Origin: Puccinellia tenuiflora
Taxonomy: Eukaryota > Streptophyta > Magnoliopsida > Poales > Poaceae
Reading direction: 5' to 3'
Length of the DNA stretch: 64,000 nt
Assembly (NCBI GenBank): GCA_012064385.1
Contig: QRDG01000241.1
Span: forward strand, 229,312-293,311
Below the pieces are notes generated by a model. That model saw only the letters and a list, made by a program, of their open reading frames with translations, searched no databases and was not told where the DNA came from. Made by a program: the position numbers and the translations under genes. This document shows positions 36,704 through 48,040 of the stretch, one piece after another; within the stretch, counting starts at the first letter, position 1; every line of letters starts with the position of its first letter.

Positions 36704-38130
36704 ACTATGCATCTCTACTTCCACTTCTACCGATCCCAATTCCGCCATTTTGGAAAGGAAAAAACACAACTCCAGGAAAAAGGATTCGCGTCTCGGTCGC
36801 CCCCCGCGAGGGCGGTGGAGGCACCCAAACCCTAGCGCCGCCAGCCGCCTCCCCCTCCTTCCTGCCGCCGCCGGGCAAAGCCAATGCAGTGCCGGTGACG
36901 GCGGGACCTCTCCTCCCTCTCGCGGTGCAACGGCGTAGGTCGTGGCGACTGGGATGGGCGGCATGCAGCGAGGGGTGTGCCATCGCGGCCATCGGCGGTG
37001 TGGTGACCTTGGGGCAGGCGAGCGCATCCGGGGCGGGCGGCGGCTGCCTTCATGGCAGGGGAGACGGATTCAGGCGGCGCGGCGGACTCGGCTCGATGGT
37101 CATCGGGCGGCGGAACATGGCGGCGGGGCTCAGCGGGATGGTCCTGGCTAGGGCGGCGCGGGCCTGGTAGGTGGACGGCAACAACGGCCATGGCACTGCA
37201 GCGCGGCAGCGGGACCTCTCGGGCTGATCTGGGCCTACCCTGGCCTGATGCGGGCGATCTGGGCCTGACGGGACCTCCTGCTACGTCCGGTCGGCGTCGT
37301 CTTTGGCGGAGGAGGGCGATGATCCGGCCCGATTGGTTGTTGTTGCTGGCCACCTGCTACCTTGATCTGAGGCAGGCGGGCGTGGACTTGGCTCTGTCCT
37401 CCCTCATCCGACTCGTCGGTCTCGCAGTGGTCCTTATGTCGCGCCACAGGGTTGAGTTCGTGGATGCCGGGGCGGCGGCCCTGGAAGGAGAGGCTACATG
37501 GCTGCCATCGGCGGGCAGCATCGCAGTAGTGGTGGTCGTCCCTTTGGCCATGTGGATGGAAAGGGGATTTGCAGTGGGAGGTCCTGGTGTGGGTGCTCCG
37601 GCGGTGGCTCCCTGGTCTTGCTCTGAAAGCCTCGTGTTGTTCTCTCAGATGGCTCGCGCATAAGGATCCGCGCGAAAGCTCTACGTTTTGGCGTTGGGAA
37701 ACGATGATGCTTGCGGGTGTCATTACCCTATTGGGGGCATTGATGTGGATTCTCACCGTGACTGGGTTTCGGGTGAAAGCCCTAGCGCGCTTTGCAGGCT
37801 AGACGACAGTGGCATGACACGTCATTACCCTCTAGGGGGCGTCGTTGTGGAGCTCAGGTTCTTCTAGGTGCATCACGTTGGTGCCACTCTCTCGGGTGAA
37901 GCTTCATCGTCTTCGGCATGTCCGGTAGTCTAGGTCGATTCATGCGTGGTGTGGTATTTCCTGTTTTTCTTGTTCGGCTTCAAGTTGGGGGCTCGCCTCC
38001 ATCTCGTTTGTTGTTTCTTGGCTGACATGCTTGTAAGGGGGTGTTCCCACGACTCTGTATTAGTTTGGTCGGTTTGGCTTTAAGAAACCCTTCTATCTTC
38101 TTTATCTTTATCTTTATCTTATCCTCACTT
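36704..38130 (+). mobile_element. GC-rich retroposon-like unit
   Basis: Starts GC-rich (aaaccctagcgccgcc near 36,827) and ends in a T-rich tail with tctttatctttatcttta (about 38,097-38,120). The layout parallels the non-autonomous LINE-type units at 1,640 and 39,551, although the 3' end differs. The 203- and 174-codon frames have no domain and shift strand freely, so I read it as non-coding. No target duplication identified. Confidence 0.4.
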
Positions 38131-39295
38131 TGGAAGGGCATAATTCTTGCTGCACGTTAATCACCACCTTTTTTTTCACCGTAGTGTCTATTCAGGAAAG
38201 TTGATTGCGTCCGTGAAGTATACAGCTAAATATCAACATAAGCTTCATATGTTCATGGAACTCTACTTAGCAGTTTCTTTGGTTTTGCTCAACTGCTTTG
38301 ACATTCTGGCTATATGAGATTTTGGTAGAGGAACACGAGACAAGTTTTCCGTTTAGGGCCCTCAAAAATGTTCTTTTTGGTGTTGTATTCTGTTAGGAAT
38401 TCGTTGCTTGCCAGATTAGTTTTTTTTTTTTGAGGCCTCTAAGTATGCCAGATTAGGTTCTTGGGTTGACCTGCCGTAGAAATTGGTCCAGTCTACTAAT
38501 GGGCTTCAAAGCAGCTGCAAGAGGGCCAGAAGCCCAGAATCGACAAATGCAATCTGTATGTTTTCGTCTGTCTGTTCTTTTCTCTTCTTTTTATTTTTGT
38601 TTCATGCATTCATTCTTTTTACCTTTTTTATTCTCTTTATGTTTTCTTTTTCTCTATTGGGTTTCTTTATATTTCTTCTTTATTTTAGTTTCTTATGGTT
38701 CCATTTTTTCTATTGGCTGTTAGGAATTTGTTGCTTGCCAGAAAATTAATTTTTTGTTCCTTTTGGCTTAAAAATTGTTCCTCCAACTGTGGATATGTGT
38801 TTCACTCAAGCTAATTTTCTGTTTCCTATATATTTGTAATTTGTGCAATGAGTGCTAAATATTTGTGACTCTTGGTTTAATATTGTGTTTCTCTAATTGT
38901 CTTGATTTTTTCACTGGTTTGAATTTTATTCCGTTTGGTTTAAAATTTTGTTCCCTTGTACTCGTAATTTTGTTTGCATCTCTAAAATTTTGGTTTATTT
39001 TTTAGTTTCACTTTGTCTGAAATTCGTGTTCCACCTATAGTTGGATTTGTTCCGGAGTTGCTAAAAGTTTAGTCCACATTGTCTAATTTTTTATTCGGCT
39101 CGTAGTAATGAAATATTTTAATAATGCTAAAATTTTATTCCACTTACTCTAGTCCTCTTTACTCATAATTTTGTTTGGGGACAATATAAAAATTATGGTT
39201 ATAGTTGCTGTGTGTTTTTGATGGCGCTAAAATTTTGTTTCCCTTAGTAAAAATGATATTTCCACTAATGATTATGATTCTTTGCACGAGCATTA
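38131..39295. other. T-rich unassigned sequence
   Basis: No gene. A short direct repeat, gttaggaat-tgttgcttgccag, occurs near 38,393 and 38,720. Confidence 0.4.
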
Positions 39296-39550
39296 AAACT
39301 TTGTGTCATGAGTGCATATTATGTCATGTCCCGAGTGCATGTTATGTCCTCTCTTGTTGTGTGTTTGATGTCCTGTCCTGATCGGTTGTTTTGCACTGTG
39401 TTGGATTGCACCTATGTTCTGATCTGAGTATAGGTTTTGCACTGCCTTCTATGTCCTGTCCTGAGTGCATGTTTTGCAATGTATTCTATATCCTATCCTG
39501 AGTGCATATTTTGCATTACCTTCTATGTCCTTACTGAGTGCATATTTTGA
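39296..39550. repeat. Degenerate minisatellite, left part
   Basis: Units such as gagtgcatattttgca and accttctatgtcctgtcctg repeat with imperfect spacing of about 35-50 bp. The same motifs (gtgcaagttttgcactgcct) resume at 40,807, so the array is interrupted by the retroposon between. Confidence 0.65.
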
Positions 39551-40806
39551 GGGACTTTTGCGGCACAACCCTAACCCTCCGCCCCGTCCCCATCGGCCAC
39601 CTCCAAGGATCCTCCGCACCAGCCCTCCCCTCTTGCCGCCGCCGCAGGGAGCGTCGCCAGTCAAAGGCTGTGTGGCGCGGCGGCGGCGGGGGATTTCCTC
39701 GGCCGATCTTGGATCGCAGCAGCGGCGCTCGCCTCGGCCTTTCAATAGCGGTGATGCGGCGTGGCGGCGGCGGACGACACGACGGCCTGTCGGCGGCGGC
39801 GGCAGTGGACGGCCCTGAGATGGGCTCAGATGGGCTCGGACGGGCAGCGACCAAGGCTGCCATGCTTGATGGGTCTCGTCTTCTTCGACGACGGCACGCG
39901 GATTCGTGGGTTCGTCCCGCAGCACGAGGACGCCGGGGGTTCAGCCCTGGGCATGGCGGTGGTGGCCTCTCCTTCGCCGGAGGTGGTCGGCCGGCTGGTT
40001 GGGGCGGATCTCTTGGATCCCGCATCTAGTCTTGGCGGCGAGCTGGGGAGACGTGGCTGCCGGTGAAAACCGAGCCCCGACTACGGGCAGGCGATAGCGG
40101 CGTCTTTGGTTACCTTGTTGAAGGTGTCGCCATTGCAGCCACGGTCTTCTCACCCGCGCTGCTCCGGGGGAAACCCCAGATCCGGGAATTCCGGATCGGA
40201 TGATGGCGGCGCTCTCGGTGTCGCTCTCCCTCATGAGGGCATTGTTTTTGGAGCAGTTGCTGGACGGGAAGGCAAGAAGTGGAGCGGTGTGCATCTACTG
40301 CGTCTTTGGCGGCGAGTCTCGGCGGCGTGGCGCCGCGTGGTCTCGGTGACGGACGTGCGATGATGGACTCGCGCAGGGTGGGGGTGTTGTCTGTCGCCGT
40401 GGCGGCGTCGACGGCGGGCCTTGCAAGGTCATTGCTTTGATCACTCCGGAAGATGGATCGGTGGAAGACGGCGGCGGCGGCTTTCAACGTGCGCATGTGG
40501 TGCGCGTCGAGTGTCGGCTGGATTGGTTGGTGCTCCCAGCTCGCCGGTGGGCGGCATGGTGAGGCCACCGGATTTAGATGATGTGCGTTGGTGTGTGAGG
40601 TTAGAGCATGTGGCTCTGATCGGTCCACCCCCTTCATCGAGCTTGTAGGTGTAGCGAGTTTTCGCCTGGACGGTGGCTTCCGGCTGATTGATGTATCTCT
40701 TTGTACGGCTTTGTGGTTTCTGTTTTCTCTTATTATTAATAAAAACGGCTGTGTGCATCATTTGGATGCAGAGGCTGGGGGAACACCCTCCATTTCAAAA
40801 AAAAAA
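39551..40806 (+). mobile_element. GC-rich non-autonomous LINE-type retroposon, copy 2
   Basis: Its 3' half matches copy 1 at 1,640-2,905 and ends aataaaaacggctgtgtgca, gatgcagaggctggggg and an A run. The edges agtgcatattttga and agtgcaagttttgc form a probable imperfect target duplication, though the surrounding array contains similar motifs. The long plus- and minus-strand frames (up to 175 codons) are GC-driven and hold no domain. Confidence 0.65.
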
Positions 40807-40925
40807 AGTGCAAGTTTTGCACTGCCTTCCAACGCACTGATGTTGCCTTCTAAGGCACCGTGTTTTGATATCCTGCCCCGAAAGAGCTCTCTTGCACTGC
40901 TTTCTAATGCATTGCCTTGTTAACA
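40807..40925. repeat. Degenerate minisatellite, right part
   Basis: Continues the ttttgcactgccttc motif (gttttgcactgccttccaac, cttgcactgctttctaatgc). Confidence 0.6.
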
Positions 40926-41940
40926 GGGCGAATCCCACAACACGCGTTAAAACATCTTGCTTAATTCGTACATCAATGTAGTGTGCCAGTAGATTTTTAG
41001 TAGATTTTTTAAAACGAAGGTAGAGTGCACTGCTCACGCACGACACGTCCATTCCCGTGCGGCCCACTCTTCCGCTGCTCCACGTCCGCCACGTGGCGAG
41101 CAGCCAGGCACCATAAGCGTGACCCTGCGCCATCACACGCCGTGTATGGGTCCCTCAACCCAGTCTTTCCCAATATAGCTGCAACAATTGGTCCCAAATT
41201 GAGAAGTTACGGTTGGCGAAACTCGAAACCGATCACCGAGTTTGTATGGGAGTCGTGCGACCAACCAAACACAGCATATATGTATGGGTGTGGTTCTGAA
41301 ATGTTGTACTATCGTTTCATTTGCATAAATGAAATTTGGAGCGGTGCACTCCTTTGATTGAAAGATAAATAAATTCAGAAAGGCATTCATCAGTTAATTA
41401 AACTGATAGCCATATCGACCAAACTTGATCTGTGTTGAATCGTAGAAAGTAAACTGATAGCCATATATCGACCAACCTGATCTGTGTTGAACCGTAGAAA
41501 GACATCACGACCCCTGTGGAAAACAAAGAATTTATTGAGATGGAAGTAAAGAACGTAAGATATGCTTCATCTGACTTGGTAATCAACGCGAGTTTGAGGA
41601 CTTCTCCTGATGCTAACATAATGACTGAGCAATGGTCAGCATACACGCAGCCACCCGCCGCTACTTGTGAAGCACGGGCGTGTGTAGGGTGCCTGAAAAT
41701 TCGTCGGGATGAAGCAGCTGGTCAGTTCAGGAGACAAAACGTGCGGTCAAAGCCATGATGCACAAGCTAGCTAGAATTCTCTGATCTCTTCCAACGTTTC
41801 AAACATGAAACAACAAACCAGGAAGTTGCGTAACTACGTAGCACCGCCAACAGCACGCGCAGGCTAGACTTGAAAGTTTGAGCCGCCCCTGAAGAAGAAG
41901 ACTTCAAACCGTACAACAGTACAGTAGTACACCCTGTGTT
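40926..41940. other. Intergenic region upstream of peptide gene 1
   Basis: No gene supported. It must contain the distal promoter of the gene at 42,076. A short direct repeat (actgatagccatat-tcgacca then tgatctgtgttgaa-cgtagaaag) occurs at 41,403 and 41,454. Confidence 0.45.
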
Positions 41941-41945
41941 TGCTG

Positions 41946-41966
41946 TATATATAATACGAGCTCGCC
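41946..41966 (+). promoter_or_regulatory. Core promoter of peptide gene 1: TATA plus GAGCTCGCC box
   Basis: TATATATAA at 41,946-41,954 is followed by tacGAGCTCGCC. The same TATA-GAGCTCGCC arrangement occurs before the family members at 51,536, 56,576 (ctc-acc variant) and 59,849. It lies about 120 bp before the ATG. Confidence 0.75.
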
Positions 41967-42075
41967 GTGCAAACCTTTCCTCACCACACAAACGAACTAG
42001 ACCTGATCCACCTTTCCTCTCCAAAAGCTAAGTTCTTATTATCTCTTCGACCCAGCAGCGACGACGATCTCCAGA

Positions 42076-42267
42076 ATGGCGGCGGCGGCGGCGATGTTGA
42101 AATTGGCGTTGCTCGTGGTGATCTTGGTGCACTTCTACGGCGTCATGGCGGCCGCGAGCAGGACGCTGCGCGGGGACGAGTGGCTGGAGGACGGCGTCCG
42201 AATGGTGGTGACGCAGATACTCGGTGGATCCAAGTCCAGTGGGAGCGGCGGCACGCACTGCTGCTGA
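42076..42267 (+). CDS. Small secreted peptide, novel HCC-tail family, member 1 (63 aa)
   Basis: I do not recognise a named family. The 63-residue single-exon product starts MAAAAAMLKLALLVVILVHF, a clear signal peptide with likely cleavage after about residue 26. The mature part is about 36 residues: SRTLRGDEWLEDGVRMV, then TQILGGSKSSGSGG and the end THCC. It aligns over its whole length with members at 51,536, 59,849 and 61,324. The conserved points are R-x-L-x-G, W-L-E-x-G, the (M/I)-L-G-G block and the double-cysteine end. The ATG has a TATA box about 120 bp upstream and the mRNA leader would be short. It probably enters the secretory pathway and acts outside the cell as a signal or defence peptide; that role is inference. 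It is the most divergent intact member (T for P in the ARPL motif). Confidence 0.85.
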   Translation: MAAAAAMLKLALLVVILVHFYGVMAAASRTLRGDEWLEDGVRMVVTQILGGSKSSGSGGTHCC

Positions 42268-42657
42268 CCGCGCCAACTACCCCACTCTCCGGACTCCGGT
42301 GTCGGCGGAGAGGCGCACCAATTGAGCACCTGACATAGGCGTTTTCAGATGTTTTCGATGAATGGTTAATTAGTTAGGTCATGTGATTAATTGTAAAATA
42401 TTCAATTCGTTCTTTCTGTGTTAACTTCTTGATGGATCCATGGGTAGACTGTGAACTGAGATCTGGGTTGTTTGACTTGTATAAAATCTTGCCATCTATA
42501 CGGAAATGGCAGAACGTGTTCGGAAAAGGCAAAGTCCGAATGTTCAGGAAAGTGGTTTATTTATTTTTTGGGAAACTTTGAGAAAGATGTCAAGCTCGCC
42601 TTAGTTTCCCACAAAAAAAAAGTGTATGTGTACAATGCTACCTTAGTTTTCTGATGG
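42268..42657. other. 3' flank of peptide gene 1
   Basis: Probable 3' UTR and spacer up to the CACTA element. No further gene seen. Confidence 0.5.
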
Positions 42658-43011
42658 CACTACGGGAAAATCAATATTTGCCGTGAGGTTGGCTCTTTGC
42701 CGTGTGTCTAGTTTTGCGGAACACGGCAAAGAATAAGGAAAACACACGGCAAAGAAACTTTGCCGTGTACGGTTGGAAAAACGCACGGCAAAGTTTTGAA
42801 GCACGGTAAAGACTAAGCAAAACACACGGCAAATAACTATGCACGGCAAAGACTAAGCAAAACACACGGCAAATAACTATGCACGGCCAACATATTTGTT
42901 TTGCCGTGTGTATATATGACAAACACATGGCAAAGAATCCTTTGCCGTGTGCATTGGCAAAGCACACGGCAAAGAGTTTTTTTTTACTTTAGTTTATCTA
43001 CTTAACAATGG

Positions 43012-45900
43012 TATGACCATTTCTATAGCATAGTTTGTGATAAAGTCCCCATATTTGGCACATAGGTGTGGTTTGGTATGGGAAACAATGTTGCCGAACT
43101 GAGTTTTTTCAAATTATTTGTATAAATATCATTTTCCATTTTCTAAGTGCCGAAAATGACTTTTTTGTGAAGCAAGTACACAAAATATGGTGCAAAATGG
43201 CACCCATCTAAATTTCACACAAAGTAGACCATATTTTATGGATAATCCAGAAATATTAGGAATTTTCTCGGTTTCTACCTAATTTCGCCTATTTAAATGA
43301 CTTTATGCCGATTTTTCGAAAGTAATTCAAATTTGAACTACAAGTGTGTGATAGTTTGCTCTGAAATTTTTTCAAAAATCATTTTAAGCTACATAAGTAG
43401 TGATTACATCACATAACCGTCGATGGTTTTGAAAAATTCGACCCCTTTCGACGAATAGACATGGTGGCCATTTTGACCCTTTTTTCAAAAAAATCAAATA
43501 AAGTGATAAATTGCTCAAAAAATGAAATCCTTTGGCATGGAGCCCTTTTATGTGTAGTAGTTGATACGAAAAATAATAAACTTGAGTTTTGACAAAAATG
43601 TAAAAGAATGTTTCACAAAAAGGTGTATCGTCTATAAACATGTATAGGTTTCAAGCCAAACGACCAAGATATGACAATTTTCATAGCATAGTTTGTGATA
43701 AAGTCCCCATATTTGGCACATAGGTGTGCTTTGGTATGGGCAACAATGTTGCCGAACTGAGTTTTTTCAAATTATTTGTATAAATATCATTTTCCATTTT
43801 CTAATTGCCGAAAATGACTTTTTTTGTGAAGCAAGTACACAAAATATGGTGCAAAATGGCACCCATCTAAATTTCACACAAAGTAGACCATATTTTATGG
43901 ATAATCCAGAAATATTAGGAATTTTCTCGGTTTCTACCTAATTTCGCCTATTTAAATGACTTTATGCCGATTTTCCGAAAGTAATTCAAATTTGAACTAC
44001 AAGTGTGTGATAGTTTGCTCTGAAATTTTTTCAAAAATTATTTTAAGCTACATAAGTAGTGATTACATCACATAACCGTCGATGGTTTTGAAAAATTCGA
44101 CCCCTTTCGACGAATAGACATGGTGGCCATTTTGACCTTTTTTTCAAAAAAATCAAATAAAGTGATAAATTGCTCAAAAAATGAAATCATTTGGCATGGA
44201 GCTCTTTTATGTGTAGTAGTTGATACGAAAAATAATAAACTTGAGTTTTGATAAAAAAATGTAAAGAATGTTTCACAAAAAGGTGTATCGTCTATAAACA
44301 TGTATAGGTTTCAAGCCAAACGACCAAGATATGACAATTTTCATAGCATAGTTTGTGATAAAGTCCCCATATTTGGCACATAGGTGTGCTTTGGTATGGG
44401 CAACAATGTTGCCGAACTGAGTTTTTTCAAATTATTTGTATAAATATCATTTTCCATTTTCTAATTGCCGAAAATGACTTTTTTGTGAAGCAAGTACACA
44501 AAATATGGTGCAAAATGGCACCCATCTAAATTTCACACAAAGTAGACCATATTTTATGGATAATCCAGAAATATTAGGAATTTTCTCGGTTTCTACCTAA
44601 TTTCGCCTATTTAAATGACTTTATGCCGATTTTCCGAAAGTAATTCAAATTTGAACTACAAGTGTGTGATAGTTTGCTCTGAAATTTTTTCAAAAATTAT
44701 TTTAAGCTACATAAGTAGTAATTATGTCATAGAACCGTTGATGGTTTTGAAAAATTCGACCCCTTTCGACGAATAGACATGGTGGCCATTTTGACCTTTT
44801 TTTCAAAAAAATCAAATAAAGTGATAAATTGCTCAAAAAATGAAATCATTTGGCATGGAGCTCTTTTATATGTAGTAGTTGATACGAAAAATAATAAACT
44901 TGAGTTTTGATAAAAAATGTAAAAGAATGTTTCACAAAAAGGTGTATCGTCTATAAACATGTATAGGTTTCAAACCAAACGACCAAGATATGACCATTTC
45001 CATAGCATAGTTTATGATAAAGTCCCCATATTTGGCACATAGGTGTGCTTTGGTATGGACAACAATGTTGCCGAACTGAGTTTTTTCAAATTATTTGTAT
45101 AAATATCATTTTCTATTTTCTAAGTGCCGAAAATGACATTTTTTGTGAAGCAAGTACACAAAATATGGTGCAAAATGGCACCCATCTAATTTTCACACAA
45201 AGTAGACCATATTTTATGGATAATCTAGAAATATTAGGAATTTTCTCGATTTCTACCTAATTTCGCCTATTTAAATTACTTTATGCCGATTTTTCGAAAG
45301 TAATTCAAATTTGAACTACAAGTGTGTGATAGTTTGCTCTGAAATTTTTTCAAAAATTATTTTAAGCTACATAAGTAGTGATTACATCACATAACCGTCG
45401 ATGGTTTTGAAAAATTCGACCCCTTTCGACGAATAGACATGGTGGCCATTTTGACCTTTTTTTCAAAAAAATCAAATAAAGTGATAAATTGCTCAAAAAA
45501 TGAAATCATTTGGCATGGAGCTCTTTTACATGTAGTAGTTGATACGAAAAATAATAAACTTGAGTTTTGATAAAAAAATGTAAAAGAATGTTTCACAAAA
45601 AGGTGTATCGTCTATAAACATGTATAGGTTTCAAACCAAACGATCAAGATATGACCATTTCCATAGCATAGTTTATGATAAAGTCCCCATATTTGGCACA
45701 TAGGTGTGCTTTGGTATGGGCAACAATGTTGCCGAACTGAGTTTTTTCAAATTATTTGTATAAATATCATTTTCCATTTTCTAAGTGCCGAAAGTGACAT
45801 TTTTTGTGAAGCAAGTACACAAAATATGGTGCAAAATGGCACCATATAAATTTTACACAAAGTAGACCATCTTTTTTGGATAATCTAGAAATATTAGGAA
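43012..45900. repeat. Tandem array of about 660-bp units, 4.4 copies, inside the CACTA element
   Basis: Measured on the block gcatagtttgtgataaagtc, units begin at 43,028, 43,686, 44,346, 45,005 and 45,666 (periods 658, 660, 659, 661). The last copy is cut off near 45,900. Copies differ by scattered substitutions and small indels. Each yields a similar 70-85-codon frame in both directions with no known domain, a by-product of the repeat. Confidence 0.95.
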
Positions 45901-46136
45901 ATAATGGTGTATCTTGGTATAGTAAATAATGGTGCTAAACTGAGATTCCAAATTATTTTATAAATATTATTTTTCATTTTCTAAGGGACAAAATTGAATT
46001 TTTTGTAGTCAATATTACACTCATATAATTCCCACACAAAGTAGTCAATATTTGATGCATAATATTAAAATATAGGTATTCTATGTAATAATCACTGCTA
46101 CACGATCAAAGATAACAAGAAAAGAAAAAATAAAAA

Positions 46137-46965
46137 TTGGGCCAAACGGAAGAGACACACGGCAAAGCACTGGACCAATGGGATGACTTCTCGTTGCTAG
46201 CTGACATGGCCACCATCTTGACCGTCCATCTCCATCTCTCTCTTTCTCTCTCCTTATCTTCTCCCCCTCTCTCTATTTGTCTCTCTCTCTCTCTCCTTAT
46301 CTTCTCCCGACACCACACAAATCGCAGGCCTCCTCCTCTCTGCTGTTCCTCGTGCCGACCTCCCTCGACGGTGCCAGAGAGGTGCCACCACCGCGCGTCG
46401 GCGTCACCATGGCCGCCGTCAAGGACGCGCTCCTCACGGCCGCGCCGCCAAGGACGCGCGGAACCGCGTGCCAAGGAGTCGCTCCTCCCGACGAGCTCAA
46501 GCGGCCCTCCGACCTCGACCTCACCGGCCCCGCGCGAGCTCAGGCGGCTCTCCGACCTCGACCTCCCCGACGCTGCTCCTGAAGCTCCGGCCCGCCTCAA
46601 GCTCCGCCGCGCGGCTTCTCCTCTCCGCCGTCCTCCGACCTCGCCAAGCCCCCTTTGACACGCTACAAGCTCCGGACGACGAGCACGGCACCTTCAGCCG
46701 CCGTCGACCCTGCCATCAGCGAGCACCCTCTTGCGGTGTGAGCGGCCACGCCGTCCAGGGCGAGGGCGGACGCTGACAAGGCGTGTACCTCGAGAGACGC
46801 CGGACCACCACGATCTGCAAGAAGCACGGCGACCTGCGCGCGAACTCGACGCCTCCACCGGTGTCCCCGCTTGCCCGCCGCTCTCCACGAACCCGCCACC
46901 CCTAGGCCCGCTCCGCCTAGCCGCGGCGGCGCCCAGCCCCGCGAGCACACAGCACCGTCGGTGAT
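46137..46965. other. GC-rich segment within the CACTA element, possible captured host sequence
   Basis: After a CT-rich microsatellite tract (46,230-46,310) comes 600 bp of GC-rich DNA with overlapping frames on both strands (up to 191 codons). Local duplications (gagctcaagcggccctccga versus gagctcaggcggctctccga) are visible. It contrasts sharply with the AT-rich array. No domain is recognised, so origin from a host gene is only suspected. Confidence 0.4.
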
Positions 46966-47567
46966 TTTTTTTTAATCCTATTTTACCTGTTTGCCGGGTG
47001 GAGAAAAAGCACACGGCAAAGTACCGGTGAAAAACACACGGCAAACTGCCGTCAGCTACGCTACCGTCGTCAACCTGCTTTACTTTGCTGTGTGGTGGAA
47101 AAAACACACGGCAAATTCTTTGCTGTGTATTTTCCAAAAAACACACGGCAAAGAGCTTTGCCGACGAGAGATGTGCCGTGTGGCCTTTGCCGTGCTGTCC
47201 GCACGGCAAAGCCTTTGCCGTGTTCCGCAAAGCCTTTGCCGTGTGGTTTTGCCCCACGGCAAATTTCAAATTTCCGGTAGTGTGGACTGCATGAGTTTAC
47301 CTAGCTAGCTTATACATATTTTGGTAAAGGAAAAATGAAGAAATTAAGGGGTCATGTCTATGATCGACAACCATATAGCACAACAAATAAAAAAGAGCAG
47401 TGAATTATATTCCAGCAATGGAGTAGATGATAAGAACATCGCTATATGATATTCATTGAGAAGAACATTTTATGAGATACGTGTACAGGTATACATGTAC
47501 GTAGAGATTATTGTTCGTAGGCTGGAAGGCTGCCATGTATATATGCATGCATTCGTGGCTTTGGGGT

Positions 47568-47936
47568 CTAGGGGCACTTGAGTTTGCCGTTCTTGGAGTT
47601 GACCATGTTGGCGTAGCAGGGACACTCGTTGCGTGTGTTTTGCGAGGTGCCGGATGGGACGCAGTTGCACTTGCCGCAACAGATGTTGCAATCTTTGTTG
47701 CACATCTTGTTCTTCCAGTTCTTTGCGCAACGAGCCTTGCACGCTGACGGGCAATCTGTGCAACAATTCATCAGATCGAGTACAACAGCTTTAATCAGAG
47801 GCTGATCAAGAACAACACAAACATTTACAGTATATGCATACGTACCTATCTTTGGTGCCGGCTGCGCGTCCGCAACCATGAGGAGGGCGAAAAGGAGGAG
47901 GAGGGCGACGACGACAAGAGGCTTCGAAGATGCCAT
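47568..47936 (-). CDS. GASA/snakin (gibberellin-regulated) secreted peptide, two exons, 92 aa
   Basis: Exon 1 is 47,936-47,846 and exon 2 is 47,755-47,568, with a GT-AG intron of 90 bp. The frame joins cleanly to give 92 residues. Residues 1-24 (MASSKPLVVVALLLLFALLM and VADA) form the signal peptide. The spliced C-terminal domain carries twelve cysteines in the GASA pattern, with CPSACKARC, CNKDCNICCGKCNCVP, ECPCYA and the terminal KCP. GASA/snakin peptides are secreted or apoplastic, act in hormone-linked growth responses, and several are antimicrobial. The ATG at 47,936 is preferred because upstream in-frame codons lack ATG. A TATA box lies about 95 bp upstream. It stands alone between a CACTA and a hAT element. 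Confidence 0.95.
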   Translation of the reverse strand: MASSKPLVVVALLLLFALLMVADAQPAPKIGTYAYTVNVCVVLDQPLIKAVVLDLMNCCTDCPSACKARCAKNWKNKMCNKDCNICCGKCNCVPSGTSQNTRNECPCYANMVNSKNGKLKCP

Positions 47937-48030
47937 TGACGGAGCTCGCTCGGGGGATTGCAAAGTTGCTAGCTGGGCACGTATCGCTTCAACTGATCGA
48001 GGTATATGGAGCTAGGGCTGGCTAGCCCAG

Positions 48031-48040
48031 CTATATATAC
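48031..48040 (-). promoter_or_regulatory. TATA box of the GASA gene
   Basis: gtatatatag on the minus strand, 95-105 bp upstream of the ATG, in a region with no other gene. Confidence 0.7.

Larger units (their letters stand above)
42658..47282. mobile_element. CACTA (En/Spm) element, non-autonomous, 4,625 bp
   Basis: Starts CACTACGGGAAAA and ends TTTCCGGTAGTG, flanked by TGG on both sides (42,655-42,657 and 47,283-47,285), the 3-bp duplication expected of CACTA elements. Subterminal regions are packed with TTTGCCGTGTG in both orientations (about 42,675-42,980 and 46,990-47,265), the usual transposase-binding repeats. No transposase frame is present. The interior is a 660-bp tandem array and a GC-rich segment. 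Confidence 0.96.

Noticed and set aside
36646..37756. Frames of 173-203 codons on both strands
   Set aside because: Same pattern of GC-driven frames in a retroposon-like unit; no promoter or motif.
41160..41285. ccaaccaaacaca-type end of a MITE
   Set aside because: No partner tip located.
42671..42967. Cysteine- and phenylalanine-rich minus-strand frame of 98 codons
   Set aside because: Translation of the TTTGCCGTGTG subterminal repeats of the CACTA element.
43384..45596. Repeated 70-85-codon frames (MFIDDTPFCETF... and MLWYGQQCCRTE...)
   Set aside because: They recur once per 660-bp tandem unit and run both ways; a by-product of the array rather than a repeat protein gene.
43012..45900. 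CRISPR-like or satellite centromeric array
   Set aside because: The 660-bp units lie entirely within a CACTA element with clear ends; eukaryotic DNA with no spacer structure.
46106..47269. Frames of 164-191 codons within the CACTA element
   Set aside because: No domain; part of the GC-rich segment and subterminal repeats. Kept only as possible captured sequence.
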